From Thermosporothrix hazakensis (GTDB lineage Bacteria; Chloroflexota; Ktedonobacteria; Ktedonobacterales; Ktedonobacteraceae): DNA of 64,000 nucleotides. The stretch spans positions 1-64,000 of the forward strand of contig NZ_QKUF01000005.1 of the NCBI RefSeq assembly GCF_003253565.1, written 5' to 3'. Below the pieces are notes generated by a model. The model saw only the letters and a program-made list of their open reading frames with translations, did not search any database and was not told the origin of the DNA. The position numbers and the translations under genes are program-made. Below are positions 45,516 through 54,534 of this stretch, in pieces. Within the stretch, counting starts at the first letter, position 1. Every line of letters begins with the position of its first letter.

Positions 45516-46417
45516 GATATCGGGGTATAGCGGATCGGGTGATCATGATAGAAGAGGATATGCTGACGCAAGCGCACTTTCCACTCATTTGTCAACGATA
45601 GTAGATATTCCTCCGCTCGATAGGGCTGGCTCTGCTCACCCAGACAATACGCGCGACCTGTTTGCTGCAACAGAATCAGTACAGGTTCCAGTTGAGCGCT
45701 GGTTTCGCATCCAGTCAACACAAACAGGGGGCCGGTAAAGACCAGTTCCCCCGGCATTACCGGTGTGCTGCTGGCCTGGATCACCCACTCGGTTGTATAG
45801 CCGCCAACCGTACGCCCGAGCTCTTCAGGGTCATGATAGCCAACCCGTTGCACCCGAGCAAGCTGCGGCAGGCTGATCGGGCGCTCAAACAAACGAGAGA
45901 TCAGTTCCGTACGCAGTCTTCCGTAGATGAAACGATCCTCTGAATGTCTTTCTGCTCTTGTGCCAGTCGTCTCACGAAAATCCAGAACGAGCGCCGAAGC
46001 TTGCTCATGGACAGCGGCTTCAACCGCGCCAGTGACCAGTTGGACCACCTCATCCCATTGCGCAAAAGAGCCTGGCGATATCGCGAAATCAAACCAGTGC
46101 TTGACCCGTACATACGCCACGTTACCTGGCAGCGTCTCATACACCACCTCAGTTCGTCGCTTTGGTGACAAATTCTCCTCTATAGTAGAAACAAGCCCGG
46201 TTGATGGATCCTGCAACGTATCCAGAAGGCGAGTAAGCACCTCCCTTTGCCCGGCAGACAGAATCGGTTCAACTGCAACTTTCTCTGCTTCAGGCAGGAG
46301 CGCTGTCAAAATCTTTTCCCATTCCCGCCCGCGCTCCTGAATCAAGGGATGAAAAAAGGCCGCCGCAGACCATGTGCGTGCCAATAGATGCCAGAACATG
46401 TCCATACAAGAAAACAA
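45512..46417 (-). CDS. S41-peptidase-like N-terminal module, probably split from the next frame
   Basis: The 301-residue frame shows an S41-type opening (WSAAAFFHPLIQERGREWEKIL), a core segment VLDFRETTG, and FTGPLFVLTGCETSAQLEPVL, where the Ser-x-x-Glu spacing is altered. It ends at IRYTPIS. In the other frame the same DNA reads YPDIVTNEPLQEVLLLL, which is how S41 proteins normally end, so one extra C in a run of four C near 45520 would fuse this to the following module. The original product was probably one protein of about 740 residues with two peptidase-like halves, the first perhaps inactive. Confidence 0.7.
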   Translation of the reverse strand: MFSCMDMFWHLLARTWSAAAFFHPLIQERGREWEKILTALLPEAEKVAVEPILSAGQREVLTRLLDTLQDPSTGLVSTIEENLSPKRRTEVVYETLPGNVAYVRVKHWFDFAISPGSFAQWDEVVQLVTGAVEAAVHEQASALVLDFRETTGTRAERHSEDRFIYGRLRTELISRLFERPISLPQLARVQRVGYHDPEELGRTVGGYTTEWVIQASSTPVMPGELVFTGPLFVLTGCETSAQLEPVLILLQQTGRAYCLGEQSQPYRAEEYLLSLTNEWKVRLRQHILFYHDHPIRYTPIS

Positions 46418-46807
46418 CTCTCCTCTTCATTCCTCTATTGTGGTTGTACCCTATACACACCAGAAGTGTAGCAGTGCCACAAAGAGGGCAGGCTTTGTCA
46501 ATGTGACAGGCCCAACTCCTTTTCAGAAATATGGGTGAGACCCCCACCAGCACAAAGGCCTCACCATCTCTTCTACAGTCATGCGTTCCATCATGCGGAA
46601 TCGCTGTATTGCACCGATCACAGGCTGTTCCAGCATCCGCCAGAGCCAGCTCTCCAATAGACAGGCATTACCTGAAAAAAAAAGATCCTCTTAGCTCATA
46701 AGCATAACACAAAAGCATCCGGACAGTAAAAACAGGAGCCGCATGATAACCACACGGCTCCTCTTCTATAAAAGAATCATTCCTCCATTATAACCAGCTT
46801 CCAGATT
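46418..46807. other. Intergenic region with a coding-like fragment
   Basis: The 390-base gap holds the lysS terminator at 46734-46762. On the minus strand about 46670-46523 a short frame reads like part of a real protein (LLESWLWRMLEQPVIGAI, then MERMTVEEMVRPLCWW) and stops at 46523. I do not recognise it. It may be the remnant of another decayed gene. Confidence 0.35.
46734..46762 (-). terminator. Intrinsic terminator downstream of the lysS remnant
   Basis: On the minus strand AGGAGCCG and CGGCTCCT form an 8-bp stem followed directly by GTTTTTACT. It is 46 bases after the stop codon of the remnant. Confidence 0.75.
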
Positions 46808-47575
46808 CTATAGAGAAGAGCAGGCTTCCTTCCGTGGAGGTGTCACAAGCATGTGCGTCTTTTCTCTCCCAAGTGAGAGCAACAACGTCGGGATACGGGG
46901 GCCGGTCTCGCGACCACACACCAGTTGATAGATCGCAACAAAGAATGAGCGCTGAACCTGCTTCAATGCAGTATCCGGCTTCACATCAAGCGGAACCCCT
47001 CTGACCATCTCTGGCACGTTATACATCAAATCTGTCAGACCGACATAATTCCAGTGTTCATTAAGCAACGAGCTAAACAGCGATATCATTCGACGCTGCT
47101 CCTCAGACATCTGTTCATAGGCTGCGGTCTGAAATGTGCTCTGGATCGGGGTTCGTTCGTCATCGGGGAGATAATCATTGATCCAGTTGCGAGCACAGGT
47201 TAGCCTCGGCTCCAGCATCTCTGGGGAAAGCATCGCATCCCCGGTACTCTGTGAGACAATACGCATCACCTGCTCGATATTCTCATGAGTTACATCGAGC
47301 AACGAGGTGAGCAGAGAGAACGAAACTGGCTTTGGCGTACGCTCAACTTCGCTCGATACTGTCTGACAGGCCCGGCGATAGATATTCCTGTTGAGTTCCG
47401 TGCCGTGCCCGCCTGCACCTGCCTCTGCAACCCATCCCATTCCTCATACAGCCTCAGGAGTCCCTGCCCAAAATCAATAGAGAATCCCTGATTGGGAGCG
47501 CGACGCGCGTACGTCCAGCGCAACAAGGCAGACTCCGCAATCAGGAGTAGCATGTAAAATGCAAGCAAGCAGTAA
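46808..47575 (-). pseudogene. lysS: Class I lysyl-tRNA synthetase remnant (5'-truncated and frameshifted)
   Basis: Two frames together give the C-terminal half of a class I LysRS. From about 47570 one frame reads ALLRWTYARRAPNQGFSIDF and LLRLYEEWDGL. From about 47400 another frame continues with RTPKPVSFSLLTSLLDVTHE, EPRLTCARNWINDYLPDDER and a GRETGPRIPTLLLSLG end, up to the stop at 46808. These match the actinobacterial-type enzyme as I remember it. The N-terminal half with HIGH and KMSKS motifs (of about 520-580 residues in total) is gone, and the fragment begins right after the mgtC-like stop codon. It cannot be functional as a synthetase. The 3' terminator is kept. Confidence 0.85.
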
Positions 47576-47596
47576 GCGAGGATGCCAGACCTTCTA

Positions 47597-48319
47597 CTAC
47601 ATATTCTGTTCCCATTCATCCTGTACCTGCATCTTGACCTGAGAGACACCCTCAAGCGTGCGCAAGAGATCCAGCGCTTCCGCCAGCAGACGAATATCGC
47701 GAGCGCGGCAGATCACGACAATCATTCGCTCTGCTTGCTCCTCCTTTATCTCAAGCGACCCGATTGCAAGCCGTTTCTTTGCACACATAGCGTATATGGT
47801 CCCTAGCAGGTTGTCAGTGTTGCCACCTGCAATGTGCACCTGCAAGCGATACTGTTTCTCCTCACAGGGAGGCAGAAAGTGCTTTTCAAACTTATGAAGG
47901 GGATAGAGAACGATCACAGCAAACAGAGTAGCAATCGTCGCCTCCCAGAGCATTCCGGCTCCACACGCCATCCCGATCGCCGCCACGACCCAGATTGCAG
48001 CAGCAGTTGTGAGCCCTTTGACGCGCTCACGGTCACGCAGGACATAGATTGCGCCCCCACCAAGAAAGCCGATTCCCGCCACAATGTAGGAAGCTATACG
48101 CGTCGGATCAAGTTGAATATGATTGAGGTGTAGCAATTCGGTAAACGAGTAGCCGGAAATAATAGTGAAGAGCGCGCACCCCAACGAGACCAGCGCATTC
48201 GTCCTCATACCGGCGGAATGCTGCCTCAGAGAGCGCTCCACCCCGACAAGAATTCCCAGTACAACGGCCAGCCCCAATCGAAGTAAGACAACCTGAAGTG
48301 AAATCATAGAGCGTTCCAT
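47597..48319 (-). CDS. MgtC/SapB-family membrane protein
   Basis: The 240-residue protein has five hydrophobic segments in the first 140 residues with the family signature GILVGVERSLRQHSAGMRTNALVSLG and GIGFLGGGAI, followed by a soluble C-terminal domain of about 85 residues. MgtC proteins act at the membrane in low-magnesium or acid adaptation and inhibit ATP synthase in some pathogens; in soil bacteria the role is unclear. A second ATG at 48307 is a possible start. Immediately downstream lies the lysS remnant, suggesting this gene arrived with the rearrangement that cut lysS. Confidence 0.88.
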   Translation of the reverse strand: MERSMISLQVVLLRLGLAVVLGILVGVERSLRQHSAGMRTNALVSLGCALFTIISGYSFTELLHLNHIQLDPTRIASYIVAGIGFLGGGAIYVLRDRERVKGLTTAAAIWVVAAIGMACGAGMLWEATIATLFAVIVLYPLHKFEKHFLPPCEEKQYRLQVHIAGGNTDNLLGTIYAMCAKKRLAIGSLEIKEEQAERMIVVICRARDIRLLAEALDLLRTLEGVSQVKMQVQDEWEQNM

Positions 48320-48691
48320 CTCCTCTGCATCGCGTCCCGATCATACCTATAAATACGGAGCAGCACACAAAAGAGATGGACGTCAATCCAATTCTCAAGA
48401 AAGATTGTTGCCAAAACAGAGATCCTCTTCTCTCATTCCGCACTGCTTTTCTCCCATACAATCCATACCTCCCCCACGGCATCCGCTCCAGACGAGTAGC
48501 TTACCCGAAAAATCAGCCACCACGCATCTGGTGGAACGGTTTCGCACAAGCTCAGCAATAGAGGCGCTTCCATCAGAAACGCGCAAAGATGGTAAGAGCG
48601 TCGGGGATTGTGATATGCTAACTGAAAAAGTCAGGCAAAATATCTGGCGCAAGGAATTTGGGGATAGATTTGTTTAGAAGGGAGACGTACC
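48320..48691. other. Divergent intergenic region between mgtC-like and isomerase-like genes
   Basis: This 372-base gap has no convincing gene. The minus-strand leader of the mgtC-like gene contains a terminator-like hairpin. I did not recognise a known riboswitch consensus. Confidence 0.5.
48508..48534 (-). promoter_or_regulatory. Terminator-like hairpin in the mgtC-like leader (possible attenuator)
   Basis: On the minus strand CCACCA and TGGTGG pair around a 6-base loop and are followed after three bases by TTTTT (plus-strand A run at 48508-48512). It lies about 190 bases upstream of the start codon. Regulation by premature termination is known for other mgtC and mgtA leaders. Confidence 0.4.
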
Positions 48692-50482
48692 ATGTCTGTG
48701 GAAGGAGATAGTAACACGATATCGTCCCTTGAACGCATTGCCAGGGAACAGGCAATTGACCAGTTGCGGCGCCGCAACGGCCTTATGAAAACGCTCGGCA
48801 GCGAAAACGGTGAACCAAAACTTGACTGGGTTGAAGGCGTTGCCCGGCTCTTACAAGAGGAGCACCTGCTTGAAGAGGTAGAGACAGACGCCCAAGCCAT
48901 TCACCGGCGCGGTGTTCGTCATCTGATCTGGACCGGTATGGGTGGCTCGGTTATCACAGTTCATGTACTTTGTGCGATGGGCTTTGCCGCTGCCGGGGAC
49001 CTGACGCTCTATCCACTTGATAGCACTGACCCTGCCGCCCTGAACCACATTCTTGAAACAATTGCCCGACAGAAGAACCTGACACCCCCGTTTCATGATG
49101 CAGCTACGCTGCATACCTTGCTCGAAGATGTGATGATGGTTGGTGTCTCGATGGGTATGACCTCCGAAGAGCCAATCACTCACCTGACCTGGTTCGTAGA
49201 GCTACTTCAGCAGGCTCAGCTCACTCCATCTGAGCATATTCAGGTGATGACGCTGCCCGGCTCTTTTCTCGATCAGTTCGCGCAACAGCAAGAGGCCCCA
49301 AGACGTCCGTTACAACCAGATGGAGGAACAGGGACCGGAGGCCGTATGAGTGCCCCGACAACGCGTGTCTTTCTTCTCCCGGTCGCGCTCTACCTGACCT
49401 ATACACACAGTTCAAGTTCCCTCAGGTCTATTCTTGCGGACGCCTGGCGCCATCACAAGCTGGATCTTGCCCAGGAGAGCCCTGATAAGCATCCATTCGT
49501 CCAGCTCGCTGCCACCCTCTCAGATGCCAGCCAGAACGGAGCCTGTCGCCTGCTTCTGGAAGTGACTGAGGAATGGAAACCGCTACTCATCTGGATTGAG
49601 CAATTGATGGAAGAAAGCCTCGGCAAAGGGGGCAAAGGGATTATTGTCTTCGATGAACAGCCACTAAATCCACAGGGGCCCTGCTTTGCAACAGAGGGAA
49701 TTGTGCATGTACGCATGACAGCGGACGAAAAAGCAGAGACAAGCCCAACCTTTCAGCTTTGTCTCCCCTATCTGGCAACCAGGACGCCAGAACAGCGGCT
49801 CTCTGCGCTGGCAGCCTGTTTTCTGGGCTGGCAACTGACGATGTCGCTCTATGGCTATCTTCAGCAAATCACCTTTGCCGGTCAGCCTGCGGTCGAGAAC
49901 TATAAGGCGCGAGCACGTCAATTGCGCTCCCTCTCTGACCCGCTTGAGGAGATCCAGAACTGGAAACCGACGCTCCGTTACGAGCAACTTCGCCTGCTTA
50001 CACCCGCGTTCATCGAACCGCAGGAGACACCCGCAGCCACCTTTGTGCATGCGCTCCGGCAAAAGGCGTACGCCTCCCCCCAGGAGCTGGACTATCTAGA
50101 TGTGACCATTAACGGCTTTTTGCCCGAGAATACCTGGCTCAGTATTTCTGCCGCGGCCCATAAAGCAGGCAATATGCTTCTCGGGATACCGGCGAAGGTG
50201 CGCCAGGCGCCCGCCGCCTATCACTCAACTGAACAGAGCGAGATGGACGGCCCGGATACCTTCGTGAGCCTCCGGATCCTGATTCGCGATCATGAATCCG
50301 TCATAGCAGGCGCCTACACCGACGCGTTTCTACGCGCCCAGGCTATTGGCACCTGGCAAGCCATGCTCGAACAGAAGCGCCTCTGTTTTCTCTTGATTAT
50401 CGATGGCTCTCTTCAGGATGCGAGCGCCCCCCTTGAGCACTTCTTCGAGCAGACGATCCAGCTCCTGCAACCAGGAGAATAA
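48692..50482 (+). CDS. Phosphoglucose-isomerase-like protein (SIS fold)
   Basis: The 596-residue protein contains HLIWTGMGGSVITVHVL and a TYTHSSSSL-type segment, matching the phosphoglucose isomerase half of bifunctional transaldolase/isomerase proteins or PGI-like enzymes. It lacks the transaldolase barrel. An aldose-ketose isomerase role in sugar breakdown fits the neighbours. GGGAG lies 8 bases before the ATG. The Gfo/Idh gene follows 30 bases later in the same direction, so the two are probably cotranscribed. Catalytic Glu and His were not pinned down. Confidence 0.72.
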   Translation: MSVEGDSNTISSLERIAREQAIDQLRRRNGLMKTLGSENGEPKLDWVEGVARLLQEEHLLEEVETDAQAIHRRGVRHLIWTGMGGSVITVHVLCAMGFAAAGDLTLYPLDSTDPAALNHILETIARQKNLTPPFHDAATLHTLLEDVMMVGVSMGMTSEEPITHLTWFVELLQQAQLTPSEHIQVMTLPGSFLDQFAQQQEAPRRPLQPDGGTGTGGRMSAPTTRVFLLPVALYLTYTHSSSSLRSILADAWRHHKLDLAQESPDKHPFVQLAATLSDASQNGACRLLLEVTEEWKPLLIWIEQLMEESLGKGGKGIIVFDEQPLNPQGPCFATEGIVHVRMTADEKAETSPTFQLCLPYLATRTPEQRLSALAACFLGWQLTMSLYGYLQQITFAGQPAVENYKARARQLRSLSDPLEEIQNWKPTLRYEQLRLLTPAFIEPQETPAATFVHALRQKAYASPQELDYLDVTINGFLPENTWLSISAAAHKAGNMLLGIPAKVRQAPAAYHSTEQSEMDGPDTFVSLRILIRDHESVIAGAYTDAFLRAQAIGTWQAMLEQKRLCFLLIIDGSLQDASAPLEHFFEQTIQLLQPGE

Positions 50483-50512
50483 GCAAGGAATAGTAAGGAG
50501 AGCTGAAAAGGT

Positions 50513-51559
50513 ATGGATACACTACGCTTTGGCATTATTGGATGTGGCGTGATTGGCCCGGTGCATGCCGATGCACTGGCAACGATCCCGGGGACAAAGC
50601 TTGTAGCCGTCTGCGACCTTAATACGGAACGAGCGCAGAAGCTGGCGGACAAGCATCAGGCCACTCCCTATCAAGATATGCAGACAATGCTCTCGACCGA
50701 GAAGCCAGACGTTGTCTGTATTTGTACGCCAAGCGGGCTGCACGCCGAACATGCCGCCGCCGCGTTGCGCTCAGGCAGTCATGTCATTGTCGAAAAGCCA
50801 CTTGATATTACTGTGCCACACATCGAAATGCTGTTGCAGGTTCAGCAGGAGACCGGACGCACACTCTCGGTCATCAGCCAACACCGCTTCAATATAGCAA
50901 CTCGACAGGTGCGTGAGCTAATTCAACGCGGCGCGTTAGGTCGGCTCGTGCTCGGGAATGCCACGGTGCCCTGGTGGCGCACACAACAATACTATGATAG
51001 CGACGACTGGCGCGGCACCATCGCTCTGGATGGCGGCGTCCTGATGAATCAGTCCATCCACTCCATCGATCTCTTACAGTGGCTGATGGGGCCGGTCAAG
51101 CGTATTTCCGCCTACACTGACACGCTGGTACGCAGGATCGAGGCAGAAGATGTTGCAGTTGCCATTCTGCGTTTTGCCAATGGGGCACTTGGCACGATTT
51201 CCGCTACCACCGGGGCCTATCCCGGTGTCACCACACGGATTGAAGTCTTTGGCGATCAGGGCTCAGCAATCATTGAGGAGCAGCAACTGACCTATCTCAG
51301 GCTTTCCGACGAAGGGAAACAAAAGGCCGGCGAATACGCAACCATTCTTTCCGATGAGGAACAGGAAGGCTCCGGCGGTGCCGGTCAGGCCACAGATATT
51401 ATGGTTGCCCGTCACGCACGCCAGATTGCCGATGTCGTTGAGGCGATTCGGGAAGGACGACGCCCGTTTATCGATGGACAGGAGGGACGTCATCCCGTCG
51501 AAATCATCCAGGGTATTTACGAGTCAGCTCGCACAGGAAAAGAGGTGATCTTCGCATGA
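50513..51559 (+). CDS. Gfo/Idh/MocA-family oxidoreductase A
   Basis: The 348-residue protein has the NAD(P) motif GIIGCGVIGPVHAD at the N-terminus, CICTPSGLHAEHA, and VEKPLDIT with the family EKP motif, then a beta-sheet domain with DWRGTIALDGGVLMNQSIHSID. Such enzymes oxidise or reduce sugars and cyclitols such as myo-inositol. Its stop overlaps the start of the following TIM-barrel isomerase by 4 bases, so the two probably act in sequence on one sugar or inositol substrate. Confidence 0.88.
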   Translation: MDTLRFGIIGCGVIGPVHADALATIPGTKLVAVCDLNTERAQKLADKHQATPYQDMQTMLSTEKPDVVCICTPSGLHAEHAAAALRSGSHVIVEKPLDITVPHIEMLLQVQQETGRTLSVISQHRFNIATRQVRELIQRGALGRLVLGNATVPWWRTQQYYDSDDWRGTIALDGGVLMNQSIHSIDLLQWLMGPVKRISAYTDTLVRRIEAEDVAVAILRFANGALGTISATTGAYPGVTTRIEVFGDQGSAIIEEQQLTYLRLSDEGKQKAGEYATILSDEEQEGSGGAGQATDIMVARHARQIADVVEAIREGRRPFIDGQEGRHPVEIIQGIYESARTGKEVIFA

Positions 51560-52377
51560 TCCGTCTCTCCGCGTTCGCGGATGAAATTTCAGCCGATCTG
51601 GAAGAGCAGATAGCCGTCCTGAAACAGGAAGGCATTCACTACATTGAGTTGCGCTCTGTCTGGAATACCAACGTGCTACACCTCAGCGATGAGCAACTTG
51701 CCACCATCAAGCAGCGACTGGAGGCCAACAACCTGCATGTTGCTGCTATTGGTTCACCCATTGGCAAGGTCCCGGTCACCGCACCTTTTGAGGAGCACAT
51801 GTACCAGTTCGAGCGCGCCCTGATCGTTGCTCGCCGGATGGAGACACCATACATCCGAATTTTCTCCTTCTATCCGCCCGAAAACGAGCACGAGCGCTAT
51901 AGAAGCGAGATTCTACAGCGTTTGCGTTCGCTAGCTGATCGGGCTCAGGAGCAGGGAATCACGCTCTTGCATGAGAACGAAAAGCTGATTTACGGGGATA
52001 CAATCGCCCGCAACGTTGATCTACTGAGCACGCTTGAGCATCCTCATTTCCGTGCGGTACTCGATCCTGCAAATTATCTGGAATGCAAGCAGGTTCCTTT
52101 CCCTGACGCCTACACAGCTATCAAGCCATGGCTGGCCTACGTTCATGTCAAGGATGTCACCCATGATGGCACGCTGGTAGTAGCCGGTGAAGGAGAAGCT
52201 AACTGGCCCGCGCTGCTTGAGCAGTTACGGACTGATGGCTATGATGGCTTCTTCGCATTGGAGCCGCATCTTGCCGCAGCCGGTCAATATCAGGGGTTCA
52301 GCGGAGCAGCGCTGTTCCGCAAGGCCTCACAGAGTTTTCAGCACCTCCTGAAAACAATGCACTGGGAATACAGGTAG
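51556..52377 (+). CDS. Sugar phosphate isomerase/epimerase (AP endonuclease-2-type TIM barrel) A
   Basis: The 273-residue TIM-barrel protein starts IRLSAFADEISADLEEQI and has LLHENEKLIYGD, VLDPANYLECKQ and YVHVKDVTHDG, the metal-binding Glu, Asp and His strands of the xylose-isomerase-like superfamily (IolE, IolI, UxaE relatives). It overlaps the Gfo/Idh gene upstream by 4 bases. It likely isomerises, epimerises or dehydrates the keto-product of that enzyme. Confidence 0.85.
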   Translation: MIRLSAFADEISADLEEQIAVLKQEGIHYIELRSVWNTNVLHLSDEQLATIKQRLEANNLHVAAIGSPIGKVPVTAPFEEHMYQFERALIVARRMETPYIRIFSFYPPENEHERYRSEILQRLRSLADRAQEQGITLLHENEKLIYGDTIARNVDLLSTLEHPHFRAVLDPANYLECKQVPFPDAYTAIKPWLAYVHVKDVTHDGTLVVAGEGEANWPALLEQLRTDGYDGFFALEPHLAAAGQYQGFSGAALFRKASQSFQHLLKTMHWEYR

Positions 52378-52405
52378 TTCACGACAAAGGAGTCACAAAA
52401 TACCT

Positions 52406-52897
52406 ATGACCACTATTGAGAATCCTAACGTTCAGGCCATTCGACAGCAGTTACGAGTAGCCTATAATGACCTCAATGCCCTGCTGGATAATCCAATCAG
52501 CGGGCTTGAGCCGGAGCAGCTCTACAGGCCCGCAGCTCCTGGCGAGTGGTCGATCATGGAGAATCTGGCTCACATCAACGAGTTCCTTCCCTATTGGGCC
52601 GATGAGGTCAGCAAGCTGGTTGCCCATCCGGGACAGAACTTCGGACGGACCATGAAGCATGAAGGCCGTCTACGAGCCATTGAAGAGCACGGTCACGACA
52701 CGCTCGAACAGGCCCGGGCCGCCTTGCCAAAAAATTACGCTTATGTCGATGGGGTGTTAAGCAAGCTCACAGATAGCGACCTTGAGCTGACCGGGCATCA
52801 CGTCACCTATGGCGAGCGTACCCTTGCCTGGTTTATTGATGAGTTCCTGGTGCGCCATGTCGCCGCGCACGTTGAGCAGATCAAAGGCTGCCTCTAG
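52406..52897 (+). CDS. DinB-family four-helix protein
   Basis: The 163-residue protein matches DinB/YfiT-like metal proteins: AAPGEWSIMENLAHINEFL supplies the first His and VRHVAAHVEQI the HxxxH pair at the C-terminus. Family members are thiol-dependent transferases (bacillithiol or mycothiol S-transferases) or have no known substrate. It is the last gene of the rightward sugar operon, 28 bases after the isomerase gene, and is followed by a hairpin between convergent genes. Confidence 0.8.
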   Translation: MTTIENPNVQAIRQQLRVAYNDLNALLDNPISGLEPEQLYRPAAPGEWSIMENLAHINEFLPYWADEVSKLVAHPGQNFGRTMKHEGRLRAIEEHGHDTLEQARAALPKNYAYVDGVLSKLTDSDLELTGHHVTYGERTLAWFIDEFLVRHVAAHVEQIKGCL

Positions 52898-52904
52898 CGA
52901 TCTG

Positions 52905-52932
52905 GCCCCTTCGGGCTGATGCTTGAAGGGGC
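52905..52932. terminator. Bidirectional hairpin between convergent dinB-like and kinase genes
   Basis: GCCCCTTC and GAAGGGGC form an 8-bp perfect stem with a 12-base loop, located between the dinB stop and the kinase stop. There is no strong T run. Confidence 0.55.
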
Positions 52933-54534
52933 TCAATCAACCAGCGGGAAGTGAACACTGAAGTGAGTGCCAATCCCCGGCGTACTTTGCACCGTAATTT
53001 TTCCCTGCATCTGCTCTGTGAGCGTTCGGGCAATCGCTAGCCCCAACCCCGTTCCCTGCCGGGTTCGCGCTCGATCCGCCCGATAGAAGCGCTCAAAGAT
53101 ATGCGGAAGATCCTCGCTCTCAATCCCGATGCCGGTGTCCTTGACATGCAGAATACCTTCCTGCTCTTTGCGTTCCAGCGAAACTGTTATCTTCCCGGGC
53201 AGCCCACTGACCGCATCTTTCTCTGGCGTATACTTGATCGCATTATCCAGCAAGATCACCATAATACGCCGCACACTCTCCTCATCTCCGTTCACGCGTA
53301 CCGGCTCGATATGGCCCACCTCAAGCTGTAACGACGAACCCTCCGAATGCAGACCACCACGCACCTGACGCACCAATTGCAGCAGCACACGCTCCACCTC
53401 AACCGGATGCTTCCCCTTCTCTCTTTTCCCGCTTTCTTTGTCTGGTGGGAGCGCTCCGGCCGTATCTGCTCGGGCCAGTAACAGCAGTTCGTCGACAATA
53501 CGTGCAAGGCGCAGCGTTTCGCTATGGGCATCTTGAAGCATTGTCTGCTGCTCCTCAACCGGCAATTCGTGCACATGTTGCTGTAAGAAGGCCAGATTCC
53601 CCTGAATAATGGTCAACGGAGCTCGGAGCTCATGCGAGGCATCAGCAACGAACCGGCGCTGCGCCCGCGTTGCCTGTTCCAGCGCGTCAAGCATATCGTT
53701 AAATGTATCCACGACCTCCGCCATCTCATCGTTACTGGCAGGGCGGCGCACACGCTGGCTGAGATTGCCTGTGTGGGCACTACGAGCGATACTACGGGCC
53801 GTTTGCACGATTGCGCTCAGCGGCCAGAGCACGCGCTTCGTGGTAAAGTGCATGCCAATCGCGGCGATGGCAAGGGCCACCAGCGCCGATACACCGAGCC
53901 AGATCGCCAGCGTACTTTTTGTGCGCTCCTCCGCCTGAAGCGTCTTGGCCGTCAGCAGCACCCCGATCACCTTCCCGTTGCCGGTCGTCTCGCCCTTCGC
54001 GTTCACCTGTGGCTGTCGGATCGGTTCGACATGAATACGAATCTTCTCTTTCGCGGGCCCGATGTCAATCACATCCGCTGGAAACTCACCCTTCATGGCA
54101 GCCGTAAAGCTCTCCTCCGGCGGCAGGACATAGGACGAGAGCGGCTGTGGGCTCTTGGTTTCATAGAGCGTCTGCCGCTGAAGATCAAATACCTTGACAG
54201 CTATACCCAGGGTGTTCTCTGACTCACTATGTGTATCAATCACTTTCAGTGTCAGCGGTTTGGGCCAGCTCCCATTTTGTGTCGGATGAGCAAGCAGAAC
54301 CGAGCGCACATTTGTCTGAGCCGCTCCGGCCTCCGCCTTTAAGGCTCCTGCCGCTGCCTGATCGATCGATTGAGAGGAAAAAAAGAAGGCCAGAATTCCC
54401 GAGATCAGCAATACCACCAGAATCAAGATGGCATACGAAAAGGAGAGGTGCCAGCGCAACGAGTGAGGCGTTTTCGGTTGCAGGACGCGGTCCTCGTCTC
54501 TCACCAGGTGGGATGTATTATTCCTTAAAGACAT
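52933..54534 (-). CDS. Membrane-bound sensor histidine kinase
   Basis: The 533-residue kinase has membrane helices at about 30-52 and 208-229, with an outside sensor region of about 155 residues between them. A HAMP linker follows, then HisKA with the phosphorylated His301 in DASHELRAPL, and a HATPase domain with DNAIKYTP, DTGIGI and GTGLGLAIA. It overlaps the response regulator gene by 17 bases, so the two form a pair. The signal is unknown. A long linker of about 25 polar residues (LPPDKESGKREKGKHP) lies between the HisKA and ATPase parts. Confidence 0.93.
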   Translation of the reverse strand: MSLRNNTSHLVRDEDRVLQPKTPHSLRWHLSFSYAILILVVLLISGILAFFFSSQSIDQAAAGALKAEAGAAQTNVRSVLLAHPTQNGSWPKPLTLKVIDTHSESENTLGIAVKVFDLQRQTLYETKSPQPLSSYVLPPEESFTAAMKGEFPADVIDIGPAKEKIRIHVEPIRQPQVNAKGETTGNGKVIGVLLTAKTLQAEERTKSTLAIWLGVSALVALAIAAIGMHFTTKRVLWPLSAIVQTARSIARSAHTGNLSQRVRRPASNDEMAEVVDTFNDMLDALEQATRAQRRFVADASHELRAPLTIIQGNLAFLQQHVHELPVEEQQTMLQDAHSETLRLARIVDELLLLARADTAGALPPDKESGKREKGKHPVEVERVLLQLVRQVRGGLHSEGSSLQLEVGHIEPVRVNGDEESVRRIMVILLDNAIKYTPEKDAVSGLPGKITVSLERKEQEGILHVKDTGIGIESEDLPHIFERFYRADRARTRQGTGLGLAIARTLTEQMQGKITVQSTPGIGTHFSVHFPLVD

